This document shows, one piece after another, positions 1 to 14,400 of a stretch of DNA of 64,000 nt (positions are counted from its first letter, which is position 1; every line of letters starts with the position of its first letter). The stretch lies in NCBI GenBank assembly GCA_004026145.2, contig CP034976.1, forward strand, positions 10,017,469 to 10,081,468, in the 5' to 3' direction. Origin of the DNA: Takifugu bimaculatus (lineage: Eukaryota > Chordata > Actinopteri > Tetraodontiformes > Tetraodontidae). The position numbers and the translations under genes are program-made. The notes beneath the pieces were generated by a model. It worked only from the letters and a program-made list of their open reading frames with translations, did no database searches and was not told the origin of the DNA.

Positions 1-1909
1 CATATTTATTTGTTTTGTCGGTCATTCGGCGCCATTTTTATACTCGGATTGTTTAAATACCCCGGCACGCTGGCTCGATAGTGTGGGCAAAAGTTGGACA
101 TTTGACTGTATTCTGAACTATTCCCACTTGCATAAATTCAGTGATTTAGTCTTCCAGCAAAATGAAATTGTCCATTTAAAATTTGTCCCGTTTGCGTTCG
201 TAAAACACCCACTTAAATTAAAAGCGGGCTCAACGTTGCTTTCTTAAGATAGACCCAGTGTATTAGTAATAAACCTCTAAATTTAGCCTGAATCTAAAAT
301 ATCGAATGGATAGTCTTAAATGAGTGGTTTGGTGATGTTGAGAAAAATCTAGATGTATTTAGATAAATGGTGTTTAAATCGAAAGCTCGCTAACAGCGCG
401 TTAAGATGAATCGATTTATCTGTTGGAAAACAAATCCACAAGAAGGGATCCGATGTTTAACATCTGACACATTTGCTTCTAAATCCAGATGCACTTGTTA
501 TTCCTGCATGTCCTGATGCTCCTAGTGCAGCTGGTTATCTGAGGACTGTTCCAGCTGTTTCCAGAAATGGCTCAAATTTTCAGAGAGCTTTTTTAAAAAA
601 TTTAATTTTTTAATTATGCTGTCCGTGTTTTGATTTTTCTGCTTTAGAAGACTTCTCTTGCCCCCTTGTTCTTGGGGCTGCATGGTTACGATCTCCATCT
701 TCCCCTGGAGGGCAGCAGATGTAAATGCCCTGCCCATAACGCACTTAATAGAAACCCATGGAGTAAGCCAGATCTTCATTGATACTGCTGGATAAATATA
801 GTCCGATAATCTTTTATGAGGCGCTGCAGCTCTGACGCAGAGGATGGAGGCGATGGCTTTAATGCAGCAGAGCTCGCTGGCTCTCCAGACAGATGTTAAC
901 AGACAAGAAAATAAAGATAGGAGCAGGCTGTGCTGGGGGGCTCCTGTACTGCTGAATCAGGCACGGAGCTGCTAAAGTGATGGAGAAGGATGTTTTTGGC
1001 TCTGCAGTGTGAGAGTGAGGTCACAGAGGTCCTGGTAGAGCTCGCTGGTGTTAATCCTCTTTTGGGAGTTATGATGCATTTGTGTTGTGAGTGTACCACT
1101 CCGTTGTGTGGCTATCACTCAATAATCAACCGGATCTGTCTGTTTCTCTTCATGAACGACGGACTCTTGAGTTTTACTACCTCAAAAAACAAGCAAAAAT
1201 AATATATTACATCACGATCATGCTGTAAAATTAAAATATTGGTATTAAAACATCATGAATCAGGTTGATGAAGATATTGAAGTAAAAAAAGTGTCTTTAA
1301 TAGTGTCTAATCTTTAGTCGCTAGGCTCTGGCAGATGCTTTCAGAGGAAGCCACACTAAATCAATCAGGCTCCTTCTTTCTTTTCCCATGTCAGTTAATG
1401 TTACAGCACCAGGCTCGTGCACCATCTGTGCGTATTGATTAGTTTAGTGGAGGGTTTTAGGTTTTCGCAGGGGGCTAGACTGAAGAGAGATGTGTTCCGC
1501 ATCACTCAGGACTGCAACAAAGTAGATTTTGCTGCCAATATCTCAATAAGTGCCTCAGAGACAGAGACTATTTTAATTTGTGAAAATTGTTCGCTGTAAG
1601 TGCCTGTGCACGCGAACAACTTCAATCATATCCATGGCCTATTTTAGACGTGCGCCATGTTGCTGGGCAGGACTGATGTGAATTAACTGAACGTAGGAAG
1701 AGTTTAGCCACGCACGTGTTTGCTTGCGTGCCGGCATGTGTGTCTGTGTTTACTGAGAGGTTAATAGGAGCCACCGTGTGGCCACTCAGAGGACTGAAAA
1801 CTGGCCTTTCAGTTCAAATCTGATCATTTTCAGGCATGTAGGTGGGGCTCCATGTAAACCATGACTCAGCACGGCAGATTCCAACTTGTGCAACTTTCTC
1901 TCTGTCCTG

Positions 1910-1940
<31 letters not shown>

Positions 1941-1971
1941 ACATACATACATACATACATACATACATACA

Positions 1972-2003
<32 letters not shown>

Positions 2004-5000
2004 GAGAGACAGACAGACAGTTGATGGATGCATAGATGGATGGTAGAGAGATCCACTAGGCAGGTAAATAGATAGAGATAATCTCACTTGGTCACTTGAG
2101 GGCTGATTAACTCTAAACTCCTCCTAATTCCTTAAGCCTGCTCCCTGTACCCAGGAAACATGCTTTCTTTTTGCCCGAGCTTTCCTGCCACCCAACAATA
2201 TTTCAGAGCTCCCGTTGCTTGGATTAAAGTGAACGCACTTTATGCAAATTCAGTTTCTTTTTGCCCTTTTAAACCCGTTAAATGCATTCAGAGGCTTTTG
2301 TCTTTGCCCACGTGTCTACAAATGTGCATCAGCACACGGTGAACGGAAATAGATATTAGCGTGTCTGTGAAGGACTAATTAATGGCTCCCTGCACCTTGA
2401 TGCTATTTATAACACACACTTCCTCCTTCTCTGCCAGCCCTTCCACATCCACCACTCTTTTCACACACAGACTGAACAGCACAGAAAGCCAGGATGGAAT
2501 TTTGAGGCATTGGTATTAGTCGCTGTATTTCTTAGTTATCAGAGAAGCATCAGTTTGTGCTGGAAGTTAGTCAAACATTTAAACAAGCCACATCAATTAG
2601 TTCTACTTTTGGTTTCCTTCTACTTAAGACAGACATGGTTGCAAAATTGTGATAAGGGGGACTAAATTGGATTTATTTAAAAATCGCACCACAAGCACCC
2701 CTGTGGTGCCCAATTATCCGCATGACTGGCCGGTAATTGCCCGCGACAGTTAGCAGTCTGTAGCATTTGCAGTAGCAGGGGGCAAATCTCTGTGTTTAAA
2801 GGGAAAGTCCCTAAATGACTGCACAACAGCTACAGGACTTTACACACAAAATCAACTCAATACATGGACATCTGCTGCAGCTCCATCTTATTCCAATATG
2901 CCTTTTAAAAGTGTAGTAATGAGGGTGGAAGTATGCCTGGAGGTTCTCAGTTATCCATCTCAGGGTAATGCTGGCAGGCTCATCAGTTCTGACAGTTCGG
3001 AACTGATGAAGCCTCTTGGATGAGAAGAGACACGTCTTTGTGAAGCTCAAACAATCCAGTTGCTATGGTTCAGCTACCAGAATGAGGGTGGAACCTTTTT
3101 AAATGGTGCTAAAGAAGAATACATTTGTGTAGATTGGAAAAATAACACGATTGATTTTCAGTGTTTGCACATGGTCTCACAGTCTGCTTGTTGGAGGGTG
3201 TCCCACTTCATTTATAATTTAGCTCTTTAAAGGCAGTAATTATGCAGGACAGAGGGCAGGTTTTTATATAACACAGTAGTAATTCATCTACACCTGTAGC
3301 CGTCGGGTGAAGCAGATTCCGAGTTATTGATAGTGTATTAGGAACCCCTGTAAAGTGGCGGCTGCTGCCGTCCCGGCAGCCTCGGTGCAAGTCTGTCCAG
3401 CTTAACTGTCCGACAGACGAGATGTTAGACTGGACACAAAATGGAGGAGGCAGCAGACACAAGCTCAGCTGGTCCATTAGTGACATGTCTGTTTCCTGAC
3501 AGTTACAATTGAGATGACGGAGCATTAAAAAGACCCAGAGGAGCCTGGGAGCACTGATGCATAGTGGTGTGTGTGTGCTGACCTAGGGAATACGCTGGTG
3601 GGGGGGGGGTCGGGTGCGGATGGATTAGTTATAGTGTGCGGCACAGTTATTGGTCACTGGACACAAACAATGGGAGGGCTAAAGAGGATTTGGGCTGTGC
3701 ACACACCCCTCCTCCTCCTCTCCTGCTGTCCTGTAGTGCCAGTACGAAGCGCATCGTATAGAGGGCTCTGCTGCACCCTTTTGGGGGGGGGGGGGGGGCA
3801 TACATCTGGAAGATCGGCCTGTCTGCTTGTCTAGCCAGTGCCCCTCCCCCACCAAATAGAAGGGAGGGTGGGACTTGAACTACATATGGAAGAGACAAAC
3901 ATTTATCACCATTCAGATGAGGTCTACTCCAGACATCATGTGGACATTTTCAAATAAATTGATCACCCCCCCAACTTTGCAGAGAACAGCTTAGACATTT
4001 CTAAATATAACCTGTCCCCCTTTGTAGTCACACGAGTGAAGAGAATAAATCAAACAAAATTGGTGGAACAGAAGCAGCCCTGTTCTCACATAATTCCACA
4101 GCACCATCATCGGGCCCATCTTTCTGCCGGTCTGGACCAGGAATGAAAGATCGGTCAGAATCAAAATCCCAGTTTGGACTAAAGCTGCAACAACTGTGAT
4201 GAATCGTGAAGTTCGTGACTACTGACATGCAAACTCATGCATAAACCAGCATGCTTTGTCAGACAGTCATAGTTTCTGGGGAAATGGCCGACAAAGGAAC
4301 TTAGAACCGTCACGCTCGGTTATTACAATTAAAATGAGCTGAATTTCCTTTTACTGACTTTGCAGGGTGTCGGGTTCCTGCTCCAAACAAAGCTCACTGC
4401 TATATCGCGGCTTTACCTGGATTCTAAACTTGCCCATAGGTTTCTGTGATGTAATATGAGCACAGTGATACAAACAAGCCCCGCCTGGCCACAACCCCGG
4501 TGACCTCCAAACATGGTGAATCCAGTCAGCAGCCTGCTGTAGATGCCGTGAATACCTTAGGTGACCCATGCAGGAGGAGCTTGTCTGACATGAAGATGCA
4601 TGCAGTAATATGCTCGGGAGCAGAATGGCCTCTTTGTATGTTTAATGAGTGTGTGATTAAGCTGTGCTGTGATTATACACACATTATACACAATGGAAGT
4701 CTATTGTGTGACAATGGAGTGTTTGTGTGTTTGGGTTTGAACATCGTGTGTGTGGCCGTTGGCTCCTTGTTGTGTAGAGGAAATCTCATTCTTCTCAGTG
4801 GGCAGCTCACAATAACTTCAATTAAAAAAATTTAATTTGTGATTTGTAACCTTAAACATTCCAAGTCTGTTATTTAAATGAATTTAAGATTTGTGTCTAC
4901 TGGTTATTATTTTAGCTTCATGGTAACTTAACTGGAAGTAATATTGTAATAACACATTATAATTGATAAATCTCTCCTTTTTGCCTAAACTTAACCTGCA

Positions 5001-5464
5001 GAATGAGCCGCTTTTCTGCATGTCGTTGCTTGTTTATGTAAAAACCCTCGTTATCAGTATCAAGTGACCGGACTCATCAGCAAACACCTCCACATGCTGC
5101 CTTTGTCCAAACGTGTTCATTGATTAGCATCTTGCCCATCTATTTTAATTTTTTCCCAGCTGAACAATAGTGTGAATTTTTAATATCGTGACCCAGGAGT
5201 CATCTCAAATTTATCTGATGCATGAGCAGTACAAAGATGTCTCCATGTCTGAGGAGGCGGGTGCAGGCTAATTTTGACACACACTATTAATTGACATGGA
5301 CAAAATGGTTGGAATAAACTCTGAATCTCTGGTTTGTTCCACACAGACTAACAGCTCACCCCTCCTGTTATTCTTTTATGCCTCAGGTTTAATGTTGCCA
5401 AACCGTGCAGCCTCGTGACCTTTCGCCATCGCTGACTTTTCTGCTCTTATTCCCAGTGGCTACC
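1..5464. other. Non-coding 5' flank / first intron of epb41
   Basis: I see no convincing coding exon here. The open frames are short, lack splice signals and have no recognisable protein. The stretch is AT-rich, with one microsatellite near 1.9-2.0 kb and G-runs near 3.60 and 3.78 kb. Just before the epb41 start, a pyrimidine-rich stretch ending in CAG (about 5449-5456) looks like a splice acceptor. The region is therefore probably intron plus upstream sequence of epb41, whose 5' untranslated exon I could not locate. Confidence 0.5.
1909..2002. repeat. Compound microsatellite (AC)n(ATAC)n
   Basis: About 12 AC dinucleotides are followed by a run of roughly 15 ATAC tetranucleotides. The short open frames predicted on both strands here are products of the repeat. 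Confidence 0.95.
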
Positions 5465-8400
5465 ATGACAACAGAAGCGAGTGCAGTGAGTGACGCGGAT
5501 ACCGAGGGCAAGCAGAAGGCCAGTGCTGCCGCTGAACCAGAGACGGAGAACAAGACTCCCGAGGCGGCTACATCAGAGCCAGAGGGAGAACAGACCAACA
5601 AGAAGGTCGAGGAGCCTGGGCCTGCTGATGTAGCTGCCTCTCTTGAGGAGGAACAGCTGAAGCCCCGTACCAGGACCTCTGCTGGTAAAGGCCTGTCTCG
5701 ACTCTTCTCCTCATTCCTCAAACGGCGCTCGCAGTGTTCAGAGGACGACGGCCCCGAGGCGGAGAAGGTCAAGGAGGAAAAAGAACACGTGGATGAAAAA
5801 GCAGATGATAGAGAGGAAGAAGGGAAAAGTGAGCAGAAGGAGGCAAAAGTAGACGAGGAAAAAGCAGAGGTAAAGGACGTAAAGGACAAAGAAGAGAAAG
5901 AACAAAAAGAGGATAACAAGAAAGAAGAGGAAAAGATAGAAAAGAAAGGGAGTAAAAAGAAAAAGAAAGAGGCCAAGAAGAAAGCTGAAAAAAAAGATGA
6001 GGAGAAAGTAAATGAGGCAGAGGTGAAAAAGGAAGAGGAAAATGTGAAAAAGGCGGAAAAGACAGATGACAAGGCAGAGAAGACTGTAGAAAAGGAGGAA
6101 GAAAAAGTAGAGAGAAAAGAAGACCCAAAGAAAGAGACTTGTGACGAGAAAGAAAAAGGATCAGAAGAGGGAAAGAAAGAGACTAAAGAGGAGGAAAACA
6201 TCGACAAGAAGGTTGCCAAGAAAAAAGAGAAGGAGGATAAGATAAAGAAAAAGGAAGAAGAAAAAGCAAAGAGGAAAGCAGAGGAAGAAGACAGGATAAA
6301 AAAGAAAGAAGAAGAAAGGGCAAAGAAGAGAGAGGAAGAAAAGGCAAGAGAAGCAGAAAAAGCCAAGAAGAAGGAGGAGGAGAAGGCCAAAAAGAAGGAA
6401 GAGGAAGAGAAAGCAAAAGAGGAAAAGACAAAAAAGAAGGGAGAGGAAAAGACAAAAAAGAAAGAGGATGAAAAACTAAAGGATTCCAAAAAGAAAGAAG
6501 AGGAAAAAGCAAAAGAAGTAAAGAAGGAGAAGGAAAAGGAGGTGGAAAAGCCAGAAGAAAAGAAGGAGGAGGAAAAGGGAAAGAAAAAAGACAAAGGCAA
6601 AAGCAAAGAAAAGAAGAATGTGAAGGAGGTGGAAGGCTTGAGTGAGGAGCAGCTTAAGGCACCGATAGCAGCTCCAGAACCGGAGCTTAAGACCGAGCCA
6701 GACATGGAGCAGGCCCCAGACCAGCGCTCCGTCAGCAGCGCAGAGATGCAGGTGAGAGGAGCTGCTGCCTCCAAGGAGGTTCCAGATACACCACCACACC
6801 AGAACATGAGCAACGTCTTCTCTGGCTGCCTTTCATGCCTCTAATTGGATCAGCATTAAATCACCGGGCCTGACAGAAAGCAACCAATCAGAGAAGGCGT
6901 CACTGACGGGTGTCAATCATTTTGGGGGGGGGGCACAATCCTTGGGCTCCAGACGCCAAAACCATGGTGGAATAGCCATCAACTGCTTTTAGCACAGAAA
7001 GTTGCTGATTAATAAGCTACCAATCAGTCAAACGTAACGTACATGTCACTAACTTTGTAGCTAGAGTTGCCAGTTAGTTTGCTAGTTACATTAATTCTGA
7101 TAGTGCCTGTTTTTAACTTACTAGTGTGTGCTGTCGTGTGCACCCCTGCCCTGATATACACTCTGTTAATGTTCCTAGCAACGCCTCACTCAAATGAAAC
7201 TCACCAGCGTGCTAGTCCAATTCCCACAGAAATGGGATACGGCACACAGAAAGCTGTTGGCCCGGGTTCTGTTCTGTTACCAGTTATGAAGTTCATCGGC
7301 ACCGGTGAACAAGACCTGACGAAGTTGTCAAAGTTAGATCTGGACGCCAGACAGTGTGTGAGAAACAAGCCCGCGCTAGCGGTTTTAAAACAAAACAACC
7401 TTAAATTAAACAGAATCTGTACATTAATCAACATTTTCCAAACAAGCATATCAGTAAATAAAAGGCAACATCAGCCACGGAGCCTCATAAGAAACCTGCC
7501 GACATGAACTTGTGCAGCTGATTGGATTTTTTGATCTCTTATTCTAATTTAAATGTGGGGAAATAAGAATGCTGTCGTAACCTCGCACTTGTTCATCTCT
7601 TTTTGACCTGTTTTCAAACTCCAGCAGCCACCTCAAGAGGAGCAAAAAGAAGCTGAGAGAGAGGAGGAGCCCAAGGAGGAGGCCGAAATTCAGCCCGAGG
7701 ATGGAGAGAAAAAAGAGGAAGAACCAGCAGAGAAGGAGAAGGAAGACCAAGGGGAGGAGAAGGTGCAGGAAGAAGGGAAGGAGAAAGCTGTGAAAGACAA
7801 GAAGGCTGAGAAGAAGTCAGAAGAGGCTAAAGGCTCCAAGCGTCAGAAGACCATTCAGTGCAAAGTCATCATGCTGGATGACTCCCAGTTCGAGTGTGAG
7901 CTCGATGTAAGACAAGTCTTGGATGAGAGTGTGTGTGTTTGAGCTCTGAGCAGACTCATCAGCATCTTTTCTTCTTTTTCCATCTCTCCTCTTAATGCAG
8001 AAACACGCTAAAGGACAAGAACTTTTGACAAAAGTGTGTGACCATATCAACCTGCTGGAGAAGGATTACTTTGGCCTCGCCAACTGGGACACCCCAACTA
8101 ACAAGGTGGGCTGCTTGTGTTGTATCTTGGTGATGGAGCTAAAGACCTCGGAAACGAGAGGAACCCTAATCAGAGTCTCATTTGTCCAGACGTGGTTGGA
8201 AACCACCAAAGAGATCCGGAAACAGGTCCCAGGAGCTGTGTACGAGTTTACCTTCAGCGTGAAGTTCTATCCTCCCGATCCAGCACAGCTTTCTGAAGAC
8301 CTCACCAGGTAAACAATGTCAACACAACAGAAAAAGTAACGGTAGCATTGAAATTAAACCCATCAGAGTGGCATAGGTAGAAGGATGTGACAGCTGCCCT

Positions 8401-11400
8401 GACTCCTGTTGTCTTTAAAAACAGTCAGGAGTTTGTAACTTGACGCATCTGTTCCTTCTTCAGATACTATCTGTGTCTCCAGCTGAGGAAGGACATCATG
8501 CGTGGGGCTCTTCCCTGTTCCTTTGTGACACTGTCCCTGTTGGGCTCCTATGTAGCCCAGTCGGAGCTTGGAGAGTATGACCCCGAGGTCCACGGGACCG
8601 ACTATGTGAAAGACCTGAGCTTGGCACCTGGACAGAGCAAAGAACTGGAGGAAAAGGTGATGGAGCTGCACCGCACGTACAGGTAATCTGTCTATGGGGA
8701 GCCTTGGCTCTTTATTTTCAATCCATCTATTAAATATTATGTACACTGTCTCTGAGACACCAATTTCTGTGTCTTTTAGGTCAATGAGTCCAGCACAAGC
8801 TGACCTGCTGTTTCTGGAAAACGCCAAGAAACTCGCCATGTACGGGGTTGACCTGCACCAAGCCAAGGTAGGTGTTGATCCAGGGTTTTAAATTAAATCT
8901 TACAAATGTCCAAACTTCAAACACGCGCTGTTTAGTGCTGGGTGCTCTTTTTTATTACATAAGGAGCAGAATTTAATTATAAAATTGCTGTTGACCACGC
9001 CTTTCAGAATCAAAAGAGATTAATGCAACATTTTTAAACTCCCTGACCTGAAAATCTTTGTCCTTGCCGGGACACTACGCCCCCCAGTGGCGCATTGTTG
9101 TAAGTGCGGGTCAATCGGACGGTTGCGCTGAACAACTAGACTAACTTTGTGCTCTTTCTGTTGTGCCTGTAGGACCTCGATGGTGTCGACATTACACTCG
9201 GGGTTTGCTCCGGTGGCCTGATGGTTTACAAGGACAAGCTGAGGATCAACCGATTCCCTTGGCCCAAAGTTCTCAAAATCTCTTACAAACGCAGCAGCTT
9301 CTTTATCAAAATCAGGGCATCAGAGGTATTTCCATTTATTTTTAATTGTATGTTGACGTGGGCTAGTATTTATTCATCTCCTATCCTTAACCAAATCCAA
9401 GATGCCATTTTCTTCGTTTTAATCCGGTAATAACTGTTAATTTTATTCAGGAACTCATTTTATTTGTTTCACTGGACTTGTATCACTCTCACACAAACAA
9501 TTTCTGACATTAACAGTTGCAAGTTAAAATAACTGAAATAATTTGTAATTGTACATTGCAGTTTTGTAGATTTGCAAGCTTATAAATTTTTTTTTTTTTT
9601 CTTAAACTATGGAAACAAATTTAAATCATTTCTATATATTTCCTAAATATACATTTACACCGTATCGTATTTGACTGTAAAGTTCAATATTTTATACATA
9701 GACTTCCTGTTTATTGTTGTTTTGCTTCACTTAAAGCAAGAGCAGTATGAAAGCACGATCGGCTTTAAGCTACCCCACTACAAAGCATCAAAGAAGCTGT
9801 GGAAGGTCTGCGTGGAACACCACACCTTCTTCAGGTAAGACAAGGTCATTTCAGCCTTATTCTGGTCGACCCCTGTCTGCTTGGAAGTGGAGGTCAGGCT
9901 CAAGTCCTGCCTATCTCCTGGATAATTGGCTAACTGCTCTCTGCAGCTTAAGGCCTATATCAGCTCCCTGGCACTTTATTCACAGCAGGAATGCTGCGTA
10001 CCCTTGGCCTTGACCTTAAACTGACCCTCATGTCCTGTGCCTGCTCAGTCAGATGAGGGTCAAAATTGTTCTGATTTCAGAACAATAATGTTTCACAGTA
10101 AATTTTAAAGTTGTGTGAAATGCACTAAATGGCTAAATTTGGCTATTTTGTCAATCTGTCGTGCTGTAGGTTTTCAAAATGTGCCTGTCTCGTAGGGTTC
10201 AGACAGTGGATCCCCCCTCATCGCGTCGCTTCCCTGTCTTGGGTTCCAAGTTCCGGTACAGTGGACGCACTCAGGCTCAGACTCGTCAGGCCAGCTCCAT
10301 GATCGACAGGCCAGCCCCTCGATTCACACGTTCTGCTAGCAAGAGGTTGTCCCGTAACCTAGACGGAGGTATGTGTACGTCTCTGATATGACGACGCACA
10401 AGTTCTAAGCTGCTTTCTGACGTGTTCCGACGTTGCAGCTGGAGATGAAACACTCCAGTTTCTGCAGCGACTCTCAGCATTGACCAGGTCTGAATGTGAT
10501 GACTGGTCGATAATGCTAACCTCTGAGAAGCCTCAGGCTTCTCCGGCATTCTCAGGTATTCTCAGGGTGTGTGAATCTGCATTTGTGCTTTTTGACAGCA
10601 TACTTATTTTACTCTTGCTTGCAAACCGCTTATTTTTTTTTTTCATATGTTCCATGCCCGGCGTGTTTGGCTCATTTGCTTGTCTCAGTTGTGAGACGGA
10701 CTCTCACCTTTCTCTCAGTTGAGCATCCATGTTCAGTCTCAGCTCCGGGAGAAAACATTTAAAGACAACAGCAGTTTTCTTCTGTGAAATTGCTGTTCTT
10801 CTATTTCATTGTTTTCAGAAGCTTGATACTGGCTGCAGAGTGGATTAGCATGAACCTTATTGTCCAGTTCATCATCTTGTTCTTCAGCACTATGCTGGTT
10901 GTCATGAAAATCTCATTCAGTCAACAAAAGCTCCAACATTCATTCTTATCTGCTCTCACTTTGAAGAATGACAGGCTTTTGCTTGACTACTAACCTCAGT
11001 GCACTGACCTTATTCTAGCCAAATGCTTGGCTTCTGACCTTCTCCACAAAACATGCTTGAGGCTGTGAAGCTTTCCCTTTGGCTGCTGTCTGTTTAACAG
11101 CACCGTTACATAACTGGACTCCCCTCAACATCTTTTCACAGCCAGAGGGCAGCCTAATAACCAGCCTTCTATTCAGCTCTGGGAAGAGGGCCAAACTGTT
11201 AACATTGTCACAGGAAACTGGCAGGACACTGATTCTGGGCTGCCTGGCTCCCAGACCATGGCCCAGACAGCCAGTCAGCCATGGCTGGCAACTGAGGAGC
11301 AGCAAAAGACAAAGAAGGATGAGTGGTCAAATCTGTTTCTTCGTTCTCCTGCTTTTCCATTCATCCCCCCGTACAATGTGGTGAAACAGCCAGGTATGCC

Positions 11401-14400
11401 GAACCCTGTCCTCCACCTTTGATTATAGTTTTTTAGAAGAAATATATTCCTGTCCTAGTGAATAATTACATTTATTCTTTAATTTTTTCTACTAGCATGG
11501 ATGTAACAGTTTAAGAATGCTTGTTCATGTGGATTTTTGATGTTGTTAGTTACGCAGAGATCGGCAAAAAGCCAAACTATGGACAGATTATTACAACCAC
11601 CACTGAAATTGCAAGATGATTGGTACCAATACTTGGACAAAATCCTCACTCTGTCTTTACCTGGGACAGGATGAAATCACATGTGAGTTGCTTTATGTGA
11701 ACTGAATGAATCAAGCCTTTAGAATGGAACTTTCTACCTCGCTGTTTGCTTTCTCATTTACTCTTTATGGTTTCTCCCATAGCCCCATTCCAGGATGAGG
11801 ATGAAAATATAGTAGTGTCAGAGACGCCAGAAACTATTGAAGTCATCGAGAAGTTGCAGGAAACTGTGGCGCTGGTAGACATGCTAGGAGAGAGGGATGA
11901 TTTGGAAAGGAGGCTAAGAGAAGTGAGAGATTTAGAGGAGAGACTCCAAGAGGTGGATCAGATGGCAGAAATACTTCAGGAGGTACTAGAGGAAGGGTTG
12001 GGTAAGGAATCGGTAGATCAGTTAAAAGGAGAGGAGGATGAAGAATCAGGTTTACAGAGACAAGCTGTGGTTGTAACAGAAATGGTAATAAAACGGGCCG
12101 TGCAGACTGTAGAGATGAAAGAGGATGAAGTAGATGAGCTAGAAGATGAGATTAAAAAGGTGTTTTTTAAAGGTTTGCTGCCTGAAGAGGAAGAGGTTGA
12201 AGCAAGCCAGGAGGGCAGAGATGAGGCGGCAGACAGCAGTCTGTTAGAGGACGATTTGAGGAAGATGCTGTATCAGATAGAAACAGAGGGGAACCTTAAG
12301 GTGGAGAACAGGACTGCAGTAGAGATGATAGTAAGGAGAAAAATCAAGAAAACCAAAGGATGATGAAGGGCAGCGTACCGCACAAACAGGAAGAGATGAT
12401 GACTGGTTTGTGTTGCTGGATGTTAGTCCCAGAAGAAGCTCATACGTACCCCCAGGTATTCTAAATTCTTACTTTATTTTGTGCTTTGCTGCCACTGTTT
12501 ATTAACTCCCGGGACTCTTACTGTGACTCTGCTCAGTTGCACTGAAGGGGACAGATCCGGTTGAGTCGGACGGGTTTTTATCTGATACTACAGCCAAAGA
12601 GTGGATTAAAGAGGTAGCAGCAGCAGAAGTAAAGATAATGGAAACGGCACCAGTAGTGCGTCAAGAAATCCTGCAGCAGCCTGTGAGAGACAGAGACGAC
12701 GACTGGTTTGTTTTGCTGGATGTTGCTTCTAGAAAACTCTCTTTTGTCCCACCAGGTATTCCTCTGCTTCATTTGTGTTTAAAGCAACCATTTTTGATTT
12801 GTGTTTGATATTATTTTCATTTGCTTTCATGTCAGATGCTCTTTCACAAGGTGCCCAAGTGCCTGTGGGCGATAGTGTCCCCGTGGTTAAAACTGAGACC
12901 ACTGAATGGAAAGAACAAACAATAGAAGCTGCGTTAGATGAAACTAAACTGGAACAAGAGATTTTTCTTCCTCAGACTGAGAAAGAGGATGTGTGGTTTG
13001 TTCTGCTGGATGTCCCAAAGAGAGAGTCGCTCTTTGTGCCGCCGGGTATGGAACCTTTGCTCATTCCAGGTGTGTTTTCTACTGTCTGGCATCAGTGTTG
13101 TGACAGTGGTTGATTGCTGTGTTTGACAGTAGTTGCCATGGCTGACTATGCTGAGGCTGATCCTGGTGAAAGCATTCCTGTGGTGGCACAAAGCGTGTCA
13201 CCGATGCTGGAGGTTGTTGTTGAAGAGATGGTGGTGCAGGAAAAGGACCCGGTGCGTCCCAAGTCAGCTGTTCAGGAGGTGAAACGGTCATTCAGAGAAA
13301 GAAGTGATGACTGGTCTCTTCTTTTGGATGTTGTTTCCAGAGAAACAGCCTACGTCCCTCCAGGTATCTGCTTCCATCAGCGGTCTTTACTTCAGATGAA
13401 AAGTGTCACACAGTTAAAACAGGATTAAATGTTGATACCTTTAGCTGAAGCTGAAGTCCAGCTCAGGTTTTTACTTGTTTGTTTAGTTTCTCCGGCTGTT
13501 ACAAGTGTCCAACCTGGAATTGACATAATAAGAATGGAGCAAAAGTTGCAGCCGGTTGTTGCCCGACTAGAACTCAAGCCTTCCCGACCGCTGCGAGAGA
13601 GGGATGATGACTGGTTTGTGCTGTTTGAGGCTTTCCGGGAAGAGCCAGTCAAGTTCCCAGCAGGTATCTAGCATTCATAAAGAAGCTACTTTTAGGGTTC
13701 TGCATAAATCTGCTGGATCTAAGATCAACACGTGACTGACTGTGCCAGGTACCTCAGAGATTATTACCAACGTGAGGGAGTCGTTTGAGGTTGAGATGAC
13801 AACAGAGACAGCAACATGGACGAAGATAATTGGTGTGGACAGCAAGCGAGATGAAACTTGTCCGGCTGGAATTAGACCGAGCCAGGCTGCAGTGACGGCA
13901 CAAAGAGAATTTGAAGAAGATTGGTTCAAATGGTTTGATGCCATTCGTGAAAAGCCTGTTGTCGTGCCACCAGGTACATCTGCTTGTTTGTATGATCTAT
14001 AAAGCCCCAATTCAGCAGATGCTAAGCTGACCTATTACATCAATCACTAATCATTATTTATTTTTCCAAACAAGTTGCTGTAATTGAGCCTGTTGTTGCT
14101 ACGGGTGGACCAAAGCTCATCGTAGAAGATGAAATTGCCCCTTTGAAAATGGTAGCAATTAAACCTCCAGGTCAACGCCAGGTGGATGATGACTGGTTTG
14201 AGTTGCTAGATGTTGCACCAAAAGCTTCAGGTATTTATCGTGTGGATTTTACTATAAGCTGGAATCGTGTAGAAATGGCGATGCTGAACACGGACGGCCT
14301 TCTGTGTGTTCTTCATTAGCAACTGTGGGACAACGTGTCCACCCTGATGTCCAACCAGCTAAACAGCTTCCAGCCATAGAGCAGACAATCACAGTAGAGA

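Noticed and set aside
5389..6813. 474-codon minus-strand open frame rich in Ser/Phe
   Set aside because: It is the complement of the Lys/Glu-rich epb41 exon; purine bias removes stops on the opposite strand.
7067..7507. 146-codon plus-strand open frame with hydrophobic start
   Set aside because: Lies in the intron between epb41 exons ending 6751 and starting 7625; no splice sites or recognisable protein.
8363..8866. 167-codon minus-strand open frame
   Set aside because: Overlaps two phase-matched FERM exons of epb41 on the other strand.
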